From: an uncultured Roseateles sp.
GTDB lineage: Bacteria; Pseudomonadota; Gammaproteobacteria; Burkholderiales; Burkholderiaceae_C
DNA: 64,000 nt
Reading direction: 5' to 3'
NCBI RefSeq assembly: GCF_945956965.1
Contig: NZ_CAMFJS010000008.1
Location: 1 to 64,000, forward strand
The notes beneath the pieces are model-generated. The model was not told where the DNA came from. It worked only from the letters and a program-made list of their open reading frames with translations, and did not search any database. Numbering within the stretch: position 1 is the first letter of the stretch; every line of letters starts with the position of its first letter. Positions 26,860-35,142 of the stretch are shown here, in pieces. The position numbers and the translations under genes are program-made.

Positions 26860-28116
26860 CTACTTGGGCAAGCCAGCCCAGATCTTGGGCGTGCGTTTGC
26901 CGGGATTGGTTTCTCCCGAAACCAGCAAGAGCTCATTGCGCCATTTCACTGGCTGCGTGGTCACGGGTGCCGGGCCCGGCAGGTAGCCGCTTTCACTCCA
27001 CTGACCCGTGCGGGTGTCGTACACAAGAACCGCCTGGTTGTTGCCGGGGTGGTGATCAAAGGCAAAGGTGATGGCTGTGTTTGGCGCCGTCCACTCCGGC
27101 GTGCCGGGGCTGGCTTTGCCGCGCTCTGCCTCCAGCCCTGCCTGCAGATTCCAGCGTTCAACATCGCGGTCGCCGGAGAGCACGACGAAGTAGCGGTCTT
27201 GCACCGAATAGGCTTGCCCGGCTTGAGCCGGATATGGCATATCCGGCAGCTTGGACCAGAGTTTTTTGCTGGTGTCGTAGGCAAAGGCGTCTTTGTGCAC
27301 CTGCCATGCACCGTCCTTCTTGAAGCGACCGCTGGCGACGATGAACTTGTCGCCCACGCCGGCGGCGAGGGCGAGGTCGCGGCCTTCGCCAGGCCAAGCC
27401 GGCAGCGCCTGCCAACCTTGGTTCAAGGCATCAAGGTTCAGCGCCAGAAAGTTGCTCCCGCTTTGCAAGTAGACCGTGCGCCCGACCAGTGCTGCCGCGC
27501 CGTAGCTCACGCCACGCGGCAGACTGGGGAAGGGCTTGAAATCCAGTTTCTGACCGTTGTCTTCCAAGCTCATCAAGAAGACTTCGGGGTAGATCTTCAG
27601 CTTGCTTTTCGCATTGCCATTGGGCGTGTCATGCCCTTCGCCGCCAATCACCAGAACGCCCTCGGGCAAGGAGATCGTTGACCCATAGGCCAGGGCCCGT
27701 GGCAGCTTGAAGGTCTTGGTGTCCCAGACATTGCTCTTCAGATCAAGAACAAAGACTTCATCCCAGTAGACCTTGCCCAGGGTGTTGGCGCGCGTGGCCG
27801 TCAGTCCGGGCTCGGGAAAATTGGCGCCTCCACCGACGAGCAGCTTGTCGCCATGCACGCCGGTGATCGGACCGGCCAGGCCGATCTGCCGCCACCAGGG
27901 GGCGTTCACCGGAATGGCGCTGGACCATGCACTTTGATTGGCTGGCACCGGTGGCAATTCACGCCAGGAAAAGTTCAGCGTTTGGGCCGAGGCGGAAACC
28001 GCGATAAAGGTTGCGGCCGCGGCGATGCCATTTAGCAGTGTCGCCATTCGCTTGCAGCCGGTCGATTGCCTCAGTGGGGGCTGGATCGAGTTTATTGCCA
28101 TCACATTTGTCTCCAA
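26860..28116 (-). CDS. Exported Kelch-type mutarotase, cyclically permuted NanM-like
   Basis: A 418-residue beta-propeller protein with an N-terminal signal peptide (ATLLNGIAAAATFIAVSASAQ region, to about residue 45). Kelch-like blades include LLVGGGANFPEPG, VLVIGGEGHD, YFVVLSGDRDVERW and LLLVSGETNPGKR. The GANFP sequence at the beginning of the propeller matches the cyclically permuted sialic-acid mutarotases rather than the E. coli NanM order. It should convert alpha- to beta-N-acetylneuraminate in the periplasm. It sits between the porin and the sialidase on the same strand. MAINS at 28101 is an alternative start. Confidence 0.8.
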   Translation of the reverse strand: METNVMAINSIQPPLRQSTGCKRMATLLNGIAAAATFIAVSASAQTLNFSWRELPPVPANQSAWSSAIPVNAPWWRQIGLAGPITGVHGDKLLVGGGANFPEPGLTATRANTLGKVYWDEVFVLDLKSNVWDTKTFKLPRALAYGSTISLPEGVLVIGGEGHDTPNGNAKSKLKIYPEVFLMSLEDNGQKLDFKPFPSLPRGVSYGAAALVGRTVYLQSGSNFLALNLDALNQGWQALPAWPGEGRDLALAAGVGDKFIVASGRFKKDGAWQVHKDAFAYDTSKKLWSKLPDMPYPAQAGQAYSVQDRYFVVLSGDRDVERWNLQAGLEAERGKASPGTPEWTAPNTAITFAFDHHPGNNQAVLVYDTRTGQWSESGYLPGPAPVTTQPVKWRNELLLVSGETNPGKRTPKIWAGLPK

Positions 28117-28168
28117 CGTTTGTCTTGTTTGAAAGCCGCCTTGGGTCGCGCGTGCGCCAGCACGGCTG

Positions 28169-28202
28169 AACAGGCCTGGCGGTGTAGGCCGCCAGGCCTG
28201 TT
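28169..28202 (-). terminator. Perfect intercistronic hairpin after the porin
   Basis: AACAGGCCTGGCGG at 28169-28182 pairs perfectly with CCGCCAGGCCTGTT at 28189-28202 (14 pairs, 6-base loop). It begins 6 bases beyond the porin stop. There is no T-run on the minus strand, so it may act as a partial terminator or as an mRNA-stabilising stem that raises porin expression over the downstream mutarotase. Confidence 0.7.
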
Positions 28203-28207
28203 CTATC

Positions 28208-29221
28208 TCAGAATGTGTGAGCGATGCCGAGGTCGCCGGCTGTGACGCTAACGCCGCTGGTCAGCGGATTGCTTCTCGCCACGTCGGTATAGACAAAAGT
28301 ACGCTTGCTCAAGTCGTACTTCAGCCCCACGCCAGTTTTCTTCGAAGTGAAAGCGCTGGCCGCGTTGGAGGTGGTTTGCGCATAAGCCATGCGTAAAGTC
28401 AGCGGCCCGACCAAGGGTACATGAGCGCCAATGCCAACCCCCACAAGCTTGAGCGCGCCCTCGGGGTCATTGATTGCATACGAGCCAATCAGTTTGGCGA
28501 CGCCGAAGTCATACCAGCCCGCGGCTTGGATGTTGACGGTGTTGCGGTTATTGCGCTCGTAACCCAGCATGGCCGAAATCGGGCCTTGGTCATAAGTGAC
28601 GGAGGCACTGAATGGGCGGGTAATCTGGGAATGCTCAGCTTGCACGGCGACACGGGCCACCCAGCCATTGATATTGGGCGATTCATAGAACGCCGCGTTG
28701 TCCCAGCGCCCCTCGCCGCCGGGCTCTGCCGGGGACACGCCCACTGCATTCAGGGGTTGGGTGATGTTGTCCACCGCCTTGTAGTAGGCCGTCAATTGAT
28801 CTTGTGTGTTGGCCACGGTGGCCACGCCGAAGGTTTCATAGCGGCCGTTGGGATCTTGCACTGGGGTCAGGCCCCGGCCCAGGCGTAGCCAGCCCCAGGT
28901 GGTGCTACGCAGGCCCACGCGGCTCTCGCCCTGCCAAAACGGGCGAACCCCGCTTTCCTGCGTGCCGGTATCGGGCTCAAAGCGATGTTGCAGTGCAAAC
29001 GTGGCCGAGAGGCCGTTGCCCAGGTCTTCAACGCCGCGGAAGATCAGGCGATTGTTGTCACCCCGATCGACCTTCCAGTTGGGGCCGGTGGCGCTGTTAT
29101 TGCGGACCATGGCCACATTGATAAGGCCGGCAACGGTCACGCTGGACGTTCCATTGGACTGCGCTGAGGCTGAGCCCACACACGCGGCGAGGGCGGCAGA
29201 GGCCACCAAAAACTTGTTCAT
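28208..29221 (-). CDS. Betaproteobacterial general porin (sialate locus)
   Basis: A 337-residue outer-membrane porin of the 16-strand betaproteobacterial type. It has a signal peptide (residues 1-20, ending GSASAQ), the SSVTVAGLINVAMVRNN first strand, and the RGVEDLGNGLSATFALQHRF and SRVGLRSTTWGWLRLGRGL hallmark strands. The barrel ends GDLGIAHTF, with terminal Phe. It is the first gene of the minus arm, divergent from the catabolic arm, and probably admits sialic acid or sialyl-oligosaccharides; that specificity is inferred from location. Confidence 0.9.
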   Translation of the reverse strand: MNKFLVASAALAACVGSASAQSNGTSSVTVAGLINVAMVRNNSATGPNWKVDRGDNNRLIFRGVEDLGNGLSATFALQHRFEPDTGTQESGVRPFWQGESRVGLRSTTWGWLRLGRGLTPVQDPNGRYETFGVATVANTQDQLTAYYKAVDNITQPLNAVGVSPAEPGGEGRWDNAAFYESPNINGWVARVAVQAEHSQITRPFSASVTYDQGPISAMLGYERNNRNTVNIQAAGWYDFGVAKLIGSYAINDPEGALKLVGVGIGAHVPLVGPLTLRMAYAQTTSNAASAFTSKKTGVGLKYDLSKRTFVYTDVARSNPLTSGVSVTAGDLGIAHTF

Positions 29222-29373
29222 GTCGACAGTCTCCTAGATATTTTTCGACATCAAGGCTGGGGTAGCGACTACCCAGCTCGGATGTGGCCCTTGTTACCGA
29301 TGGCAACGCGGGTCAAGCACATGAGCTAAGCGCGAAGGCAAGGCCCATGAATTGTTCGCCGGGCGCCATGGTA

Positions 29374-29426
29374 ATCAGATGACAGCGATCTGATGACCTA
29401 GGAAAAACACCTATCAGTCATCGGAT
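29374..29426. promoter_or_regulatory. Three ATCNGATGAC repeats, probable regulator operator
   Basis: ATCAGATGAC at 29374-29383 and ATCTGATGAC at 29388-29397 are direct copies 14 bases apart; ATCCGATGAC lies on the minus strand at 29426-29417. The core ATCNGAT is itself palindromic. The array sits in the gap between the divergent porin and mutarotase genes and is a good candidate site for the GntR regulator encoded at 30761. Confidence 0.6.
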
Positions 29427-29543
29427 GTCATGTTTTCCTTCCTGTCAATTTCTATTGGCTTCATGGGCGTTAGCGCTCCAAAAAACCGGGTTTACCCTTT
29501 GCAAATTGATTGCAACATGCTTAAAAAAGTTCAAAATTACTAA

Positions 29544-29572
29544 TTGACATCGGAGGACTTGAGAATTAAATT
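29544..29572 (+). promoter_or_regulatory. Probable sigma-70 promoter of the catabolic arm
   Basis: TTGACA at 29544-29549 and TAAATT at 29567-29572 are separated by 17 bases. An AAGGAGG ribosome-binding site at 29584-29590 follows shortly, as expected for a short leader. Confidence 0.5.
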
Positions 29573-29597
29573 TGCGTTAACTCAAGGAGGAGTTCGT

Positions 29598-30764
29598 TTG
29601 TCATATGAGGACATGGCGGCGATACTTGTCAAAAAACGAGCAGTCCACAGTGACGTGGCACAGAAAGCAAGCATGCAAGACCACCAACGCACCATCGACA
29701 TTGCCCCAGGCGCCTGGCCCGACTTCCCTTTGCCTTTGAGCGAAGGCGTTGGCGCGCAAGTGGGGTCCATGCTGTATGCCGGCCTGGGGACTGCAGGCCT
29801 TGCCTGGTATGGGCTGGATGCGGCATTGCCCAATGCGACATGGCGCCGCTTGGCTGACTTTCCGCAGCGGGCGCTCAGTGGCGCAGTGGCTGCCGCAGTC
29901 AATGGCCGGGTTTATGTGTTCGGCGGCATCAGCGCTGGTGACGACGGCCTGACCCGGCAACGCGACGCCATCTACTGCTATGAGCCGGAAAGTGACCGCT
30001 GGCAGCAACTGCCAGGGCATCTTCCGGTGGGCTTGTTGGGCGCCTCTGCCTTGGCGGTGGATAGCAACACCATTTGGTTCTTTGGTGGCTACAACAAGCC
30101 GCAGTTCGATGACTTCCATCGCGCCTATGAATCCGCTTCGCCGGTGGAGGCCGAGCAGATCAATCGGGCGTATATGAGCCGCACGATCGGCGAATTTCGC
30201 TGGAATGACCATGTCTGGGCTTACCAAGTCGATCGAGGTGAGTGGCTGGATCTTGGGGGCGTGCCCCACTGGCCCAATTGCAAAAGCGGCCTGATCAGTA
30301 CGCCGGACTCACTCTTCTTGGTGGGCGGTGAGGTCAAGCCTGGGCTGAGGGCGCTCACGGTCAAGCAGGCACGGCGGGACCATGGTTCGCCCTTTTGGTT
30401 GCCAGAGCAGGACTTGCCCGCCATTGACGCGGCCGGCGCTCAAGAAGGCATCGCGGGCGCATTCACCGGGCTGGTCGGTGGCATTCCGGTAGCCGCTGGC
30501 GGCACGCATTTTCCTGGCGCGTGGCGTCAGTACGAGGAGGGGCAACTCTTTGCGCATGCCGGTCTTCGTAAGACTTGGCGCACCGAGATTTACGCCGAGC
30601 AGCAGGGCACGTGGCGCTGCGTTGGTCAATTGCCCCAAGCGCGCGCCAACGGCTTGGCCTTCCAGGTCGGAGAGGGCTTGCTCTTGGTCGGAGGGGACAC
30701 GCAAGATGGGCAGCCTTGCCAAAACACGCTGCTGCTGACCGCGACTTTGCAGGTGACAGAATGA
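29598..30764 (+). CDS. nanM: Cytoplasmic NanM-type N-acetylneuraminate mutarotase
   Basis: A Kelch beta-propeller closely following the E. coli NanM order: YAGLGTAGLAWYGLD, NGRVYVFGGISAGDDGLT, then INRAYMSRTIGEFRWND, VGGEVKPGLRA and QEGIAGAFTGL, ending LLLVGGDTQDGQP. Unlike E. coli NanM it has no signal peptide, so it should act in the cytoplasm on imported sialate. The start is uncertain. A TTG at 29598 is 7 bases from a strong AAGGAGG and would give 388 residues; the ATG at 29673 begins just before the propeller but has a weak site. The stop overlaps the GntR start as ATGA. Confidence 0.82.
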   Translation: MSYEDMAAILVKKRAVHSDVAQKASMQDHQRTIDIAPGAWPDFPLPLSEGVGAQVGSMLYAGLGTAGLAWYGLDAALPNATWRRLADFPQRALSGAVAAAVNGRVYVFGGISAGDDGLTRQRDAIYCYEPESDRWQQLPGHLPVGLLGASALAVDSNTIWFFGGYNKPQFDDFHRAYESASPVEAEQINRAYMSRTIGEFRWNDHVWAYQVDRGEWLDLGGVPHWPNCKSGLISTPDSLFLVGGEVKPGLRALTVKQARRDHGSPFWLPEQDLPAIDAAGAQEGIAGAFTGLVGGIPVAAGGTHFPGAWRQYEEGQLFAHAGLRKTWRTEIYAEQQGTWRCVGQLPQARANGLAFQVGEGLLLVGGDTQDGQPCQNTLLLTATLQVTE

Positions 30765-31483
30765 CCGTTTCTTCCATCATGAAGGCGGCAAATATGTCTG
30801 GCACCCGTATTCCTGGCTATCGACAGGCGCAATTCGATATCAAAGCCTATATCGAAAAGAATGGTCTCAAGCCTGGCGACGCCTTACCCACCGAAGAGCG
30901 CTTCGCCGAAGAAATCGGGGTTGGCCGACTGTCCCTGCGCGAGGCGCTGAAAGCCCTGGACTCACTGGGCATCGTGGAAACCCGGCATGGCGAAGGCGTA
31001 TTCGTCAAAGCCTTTTCATTTGACGCCATTCTCGACAATTTGCCATATGCAATGGCAATGACCGATGCCCAGGTGCGCAATCTGCTGTACGCACGCTCTT
31101 ATCTGGAATTGGGCGCGGTACCGGATGTCGTCAAGTACATCAAGCCGGAAAACCTCGCCAAGTTGCGCGGCCTCGCGGAGGAAATGATGCGCAAGGCCAA
31201 AGCGAATCAGGCCTTTGCCGGTGAGGACCGCGAATTCCATGTCGAAATGTTCAGCTGCCTGAACAATGAATTCTTGAATTCATTGATCGATATGTTCTGG
31301 CGTGCGTTCAACAAAATGAATAACACCGGTAGCAAAGAAGCCATCGAGCGCTGGATTTTGGAAGCGCGCGCTGCCGACCATATATACATCGTTGAAATGC
31401 TGGAGCAGCGCGACACCTTTGGCTTGCTGTCGGCGCACCGCAAGCATTTTCAGCATCTATTTAGCCGCTACCCACACGAATAG
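30761..31483 (+). CDS. GntR/FadR-family regulator, probable sialate regulator
   Basis: A 240-residue regulator. The N-terminal winged helix (about 18-75) shows IEKNGLKPGDALPTEERFAE and GRLSLREALKALDSLGIVET, typical of GntR. The C-terminal all-helical FCD ligand domain (about 90-225) contains EDREFHVEMFSCLNN with likely metal-binding residues. The ATG at 30761 overlaps the mutarotase stop by 4 bases; a longer frame lies inside that gene. By position it is a NanR analogue, and the ATCNGATGAC repeats are its likely operator. The ligand may be sialic acid or ManNAc; this is inferred. Confidence 0.9.
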   Translation: MTVSSIMKAANMSGTRIPGYRQAQFDIKAYIEKNGLKPGDALPTEERFAEEIGVGRLSLREALKALDSLGIVETRHGEGVFVKAFSFDAILDNLPYAMAMTDAQVRNLLYARSYLELGAVPDVVKYIKPENLAKLRGLAEEMMRKAKANQAFAGEDREFHVEMFSCLNNEFLNSLIDMFWRAFNKMNNTGSKEAIERWILEARAADHIYIVEMLEQRDTFGLLSAHRKHFQHLFSRYPHE

Positions 31484-31571
31484 GACGTTGCGCCAGCGGG
31501 AGTGGGTTATTGCCCACTCGTTTGACTCAGCATCAAGGCCAGCCGTCCGTCAATTAGAAGAGGAGAGAGAC

Positions 31572-33128
31572 ATGCACCGGAAATCTATGAAACTACTGTC
31601 GGTCGCCGCCTTGGTGGCAGCTTGTGCAGTGCCGCTTGGCGCTTCGGCGCAGGCGACATTCGTTGCCGCCTTTGATGTCGGACCTGGCGGAAATGCGCAG
31701 AAATTCAATCCACTGATTGCCTCGGCGGGCTTTAGTTTCTACAACAAATATTTCAGCACCCTCACGCTGTACGACGTGGGCCTGCAGAAGATCTCTGGTG
31801 ACTTGGCCGAACGCTGGACTTATTCAGCCGACAACAAAACCCTGACCATCAAGTTGCGCAAGGGCGTGAAATGGCATGATGGCAAAACACTCAGTGCGCG
31901 CGACGTCAAATTCACGCTTGACCTAATCAAGAACCCCGATATGGCGAGCGTGTTCGCTGGTCGCCTGGAAGAAGTGGTTGAGGTCAAGGCGGCGGACGAG
32001 CAGACCGTGGTGATCAGCTTGAAGGCGCCCGATGTGTCATTGCCGGACGCCTTCACGAATGTGATGATTTTGCCCGAGCACCTGCTGGCCAAGATGCCGG
32101 TCAAAGAACTGCGCAGCTCGGACTGGTGGAAGGCCCCGGTCGGCAGCGGCCCGTTCAAATGGAGCAAGTACCTGCCGGATCAATATGTCGAGCTGACGGC
32201 CAATAAAGACTTCTACCGGGGTGCGCCCAAACTCGGCAAGCTGATCAATCGCTATTTCAAGGATGTCAGCTCGGCCGCCATCGCCTTGCAGGCCGGCGAG
32301 ATTCATCACACCTATCTGACACTTGATCAGGTCAAGGAAAACCAAAACAGCCAGGCTTTTGATGTGGTGGCCGGGCCATCGCATGTTTTGAACTATCTCG
32401 GTTTCAATAACAACGATCCCCGCTTCAAGGACGTACGTGTGCGTCAGGCCATGCTCTTGGCCATTGACCGCCGCTCGATCATCAAGAACATCTACGGCGG
32501 CAATGCCCATCCCGGCTACTGCATGTTGAGCTTGGCCAAATACGTTCCGTTTGACATCAACAAGTACGACAACAATGCCGCCAAGGCCAAGGCCTTGCTG
32601 GATGAAGCCGGCTGGGAAAAGATCAGCAAGGGCGAACCGCTCGAACTGCTGACCTATTACAACGACCAAGTGTCCAAGGATGTGGTGGCCACGGTGCAGT
32701 CCATGCTCGCCGCCGTGGGCGTTCAGGTGAAGCCGCGCTTTGTTGATGCGCCTACCTACGGCCAGACGGTGGACGCGGGCAAGTTCACCATGGTCTTCGC
32801 CGGTCAAGGCAACGGGCCTGATCCCAGCGTGCTGAACACCGTGCTGGACTCTGCTTACGCGCCGCCCAAAGGGTTGAACCGCATGCGCGTCAATATCCCG
32901 GAACTCGACAAGCTCATCAACACCGGCCAGCAAGAGGCCGACGAAGACAAGCGCACCGAGGCCTATCGGCAGATCTGCCGCATCACCAACACCCAACTGC
33001 CCGTCTTGCCGCTGTGGGTCGCCAACCGCTTCGGTGGCTTTGGCAAGAACGTCCAGGACGTCGTCTGGACGCCGGCGCCAGGTGGCGGTCGCTACCAGGA
33101 CTATCCGGAGAAATGGTCACTCCGCTGA
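31572..33128 (+). CDS. Family 5 substrate-binding protein, SatA-like sialate transporter
   Basis: A 518-residue periplasmic binding protein of the dipeptide/oligopeptide/nickel class (SBP family 5). A signal peptide (residues 1-27, ending PLGASAQ) precedes the mature domain. LAERWTYSADNKTLTIKLRK, GVKWHDGKTLSARDVKFTLD and VRQAMLLAIDRRSII are the class hallmarks. The start at 31572 has a GGAGAGAG site just upstream. In Haemophilus ducreyi the sialate importer SatABCD belongs to this class, and the surrounding genes favour the same role here. A hairpin follows the stop. Confidence 0.9.
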   Translation: MHRKSMKLLSVAALVAACAVPLGASAQATFVAAFDVGPGGNAQKFNPLIASAGFSFYNKYFSTLTLYDVGLQKISGDLAERWTYSADNKTLTIKLRKGVKWHDGKTLSARDVKFTLDLIKNPDMASVFAGRLEEVVEVKAADEQTVVISLKAPDVSLPDAFTNVMILPEHLLAKMPVKELRSSDWWKAPVGSGPFKWSKYLPDQYVELTANKDFYRGAPKLGKLINRYFKDVSSAAIALQAGEIHHTYLTLDQVKENQNSQAFDVVAGPSHVLNYLGFNNNDPRFKDVRVRQAMLLAIDRRSIIKNIYGGNAHPGYCMLSLAKYVPFDINKYDNNAAKAKALLDEAGWEKISKGEPLELLTYYNDQVSKDVVATVQSMLAAVGVQVKPRFVDAPTYGQTVDAGKFTMVFAGQGNGPDPSVLNTVLDSAYAPPKGLNRMRVNIPELDKLINTGQQEADEDKRTEAYRQICRITNTQLPVLPLWVANRFGGFGKNVQDVVWTPAPGGGRYQDYPEKWSLR

Positions 33129-33139
33129 CCTGAACGCCG

Positions 33140-33163
33140 CCTGTCACGCCGCCGCGTGACAGG
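33140..33163 (+). terminator. Hairpin between binding-protein and permease genes
   Basis: CCTGTCACG at 33140-33148 pairs with CGTGACAGG at 33155-33163 around a 6-base loop, 12 bases after the binding-protein stop. No T-run. Such stems commonly stabilise the abundant binding-protein mRNA relative to the downstream permeases. Confidence 0.65.
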
Positions 33164-33247
33164 GCTGCGCCAGCCGCAGCCCTGACGCCCAATCACCCGC
33201 CGCAACCATGCCGTCGCGCCCTCTCAAGAGGATGCGAGGCCGAGCAC

Positions 33248-34201
33248 ATGCTGAAATATTTACTCCATCGCGCCCTCGTCAATATCCCAACGCTGTTTGC
33301 GATCTTGCTGGCGGTCTTTTTGCTGATCAATATGGCCCCAGGCGATCCGGTGGACGCCTTTGTGCCGCCATCCGCCAGCCTGGATGAGCATCAAAAAGAA
33401 GTGCTGCGGCATGAGCTGGGCCTGGACCAGCCGCTGCCGATACGCTTTGCCGTTTGGATTAAGCAAGTGGCCAGCGGCGAGCTTGGCTACCGCTACAAGG
33501 ACGGCAGCAAGGTGCTGGATGAAATCGTGCGCCGCCTGCCCCCCACCCTGATGCTGGCCTGCGCGGGCCTGGCCGGCGGATCCTTGTTGGGCGTGGCCTT
33601 GGGCATCTTTTCAGCGCAGCGCGTCAACAGCAAGACCGACCATGCGCTGTCGCTGCTGGCCTATACGGCCATCAGCAGCCCGGCCTTTCTCGTTGGCATT
33701 CTGTTTCTCTACTTCTTCGCTCTGAAGCTTGGCTGGTTCCCCGCGGGCGGCTACACCGTGCCCGGGCGTGGTGACTGGCGCGACATTGCCCACCATCTGG
33801 TTTTGCCTGCCGCCGCACTGTCCGTTCAGTTTGTTGCCATCATGATGCGCTACACCCGCGCAGGCCTGCTGGAAGTGATGAGCCAGGACTACATCCGAAC
33901 CGCGGCGGCCAAAGGGGTGAGGGCCAACGCCGTCGTGTTGCGCCACGCATTCCCGAACGCCTTGATCCCCTTGGTCACCGTGATTGGCGCCAACTTCGGC
34001 TCGCTGATCGGTGGCGCGGTCTTCGTCGAAACCGTGTTCTCTTGGCCCGGCATGGGAACGCTCTTCCTTGACGGCATCGAGAGCCGGGACTACCCCTTGA
34101 TCATGGGCATCGCGCTGTTCATGGCGCTGACCATCCTGGTCGTCAACATGCTCACCGACATCATCTATGCCTGCATCGATCCCCGCATCTCCTTGCGTTA
34201 A
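33248..34201 (+). CDS. ABC transporter permease, DppB-type
   Basis: A 317-residue inner-membrane permease with about six helices. LLHRALVNIPTLFAILLAVF starts the protein, GDPVDAFVPP and LGLDQPLPIRF are typical of DppB-like proteins, and the EAA loop YIRTAAAKGVRANAVVLRHA lies near residue 215. It is the first permease of the sialate-type importer, paired with the next gene. Confidence 0.93.
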   Translation: MLKYLLHRALVNIPTLFAILLAVFLLINMAPGDPVDAFVPPSASLDEHQKEVLRHELGLDQPLPIRFAVWIKQVASGELGYRYKDGSKVLDEIVRRLPPTLMLACAGLAGGSLLGVALGIFSAQRVNSKTDHALSLLAYTAISSPAFLVGILFLYFFALKLGWFPAGGYTVPGRGDWRDIAHHLVLPAAALSVQFVAIMMRYTRAGLLEVMSQDYIRTAAAKGVRANAVVLRHAFPNALIPLVTVIGANFGSLIGGAVFVETVFSWPGMGTLFLDGIESRDYPLIMGIALFMALTILVVNMLTDIIYACIDPRISLR

Positions 34202-34243
34202 GGCCTGTCGATTCTTCGCCCCACCGAACCTGTTCTCACTGCT

Positions 34244-35107
34244 ATGAGCTCTACAAGTCTGAGCGCCACGCGTTGGCGCAAATTCAAGGCGAATCGGCCG
34301 GCCATGCTGGCATTGGCCGTGTTCCTGGCCATTGCGCTGCTGTGCATCTTCGCCAAGCAGTTGCTGGCCACCGACCCCAATGCGATTGATCTGGAGTCGG
34401 CCTTGCTGGCGCCCTCCAGCGCCCATTGGCTGGGCACCGATCAAACCGGGCGCGACATGCTGGCCCGCACCTTGGCGGCGGGGCGAGTTTCGATTCTGGT
34501 GGGGGTCTGCAGCGTGATCCTCGCCATCGTCATCGGCACCTTGCTCGGCAGCTTGGCGGGCTACTTTGGCGGCTGGGTCGACAACCTGATCATGCGTTTC
34601 GTCGACTTGGTGATGACCTTCCCGACGGTCATCGTGCTGATGACGCTGGCGGCAGTGATCGGTTCCGGCACGGGCAAGACCATCCTCATCATCGGCTTGT
34701 TGTCATGGCCGCTGGTTTGCCGCCTGGTGCGGGCGCGCATTCTCAGCGTGCGCGAAATGGAATTCGTTGCGGCCGCACGCACGCTGGGCGCGGGCCATAC
34801 CTATATCTTGCTGCGCCACTGCTTGCCCAACACCATCGATGTGTTGGTGGTGTTCGCCTCGCTGGGCTTTGTGACCGCCATCATGGCCGAAGCCGGCCTG
34901 AGCTTTCTCGGCCTCGGCGTACAACTGCCCGACGCCAGCTGGGGCAGCCTGATCAGCATCGCCCGCGAGGCCGCCATTCTCAAGCAATACCCCTGGATCT
35001 GGCTGCCCTCCGGCCTTTTCATCGTGCTCACCGCGCTAGCGGTCAATTTCATCGGTGACGGTCTACGTCAGGCCTTCGACCCCAAAGCCAAGTCCGGCAC
35101 TGCATAA
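34244..35107 (+). CDS. ABC transporter permease, DppC-type
   Basis: A 287-residue permease. The N-terminal OppC-like segment (SATRWRKFKANRPAMLALAV), HWLGTDQTGRDMLARTLAAG and the EAA loop EFVAAARTLGAGHTYILLRH are conserved in DppC proteins. It lies 42 bases after the DppB-type gene and completes the membrane pore of the importer. Confidence 0.93.
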   Translation: MSSTSLSATRWRKFKANRPAMLALAVFLAIALLCIFAKQLLATDPNAIDLESALLAPSSAHWLGTDQTGRDMLARTLAAGRVSILVGVCSVILAIVIGTLLGSLAGYFGGWVDNLIMRFVDLVMTFPTVIVLMTLAAVIGSGTGKTILIIGLLSWPLVCRLVRARILSVREMEFVAAARTLGAGHTYILLRHCLPNTIDVLVVFASLGFVTAIMAEAGLSFLGLGVQLPDASWGSLISIAREAAILKQYPWIWLPSGLFIVLTALAVNFIGDGLRQAFDPKAKSGTA

Positions 35108-35142
35108 CTAATTATCAACACGCATCACAGCGCTTTCTCATC

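Noticed and set aside
29296-29311. GTTACC-GAT-GGCAAC imperfect palindrome upstream of the porin
   Set aside because: Only one copy and imperfect; the ATCNGATGAC repeats are the stronger operator candidate.
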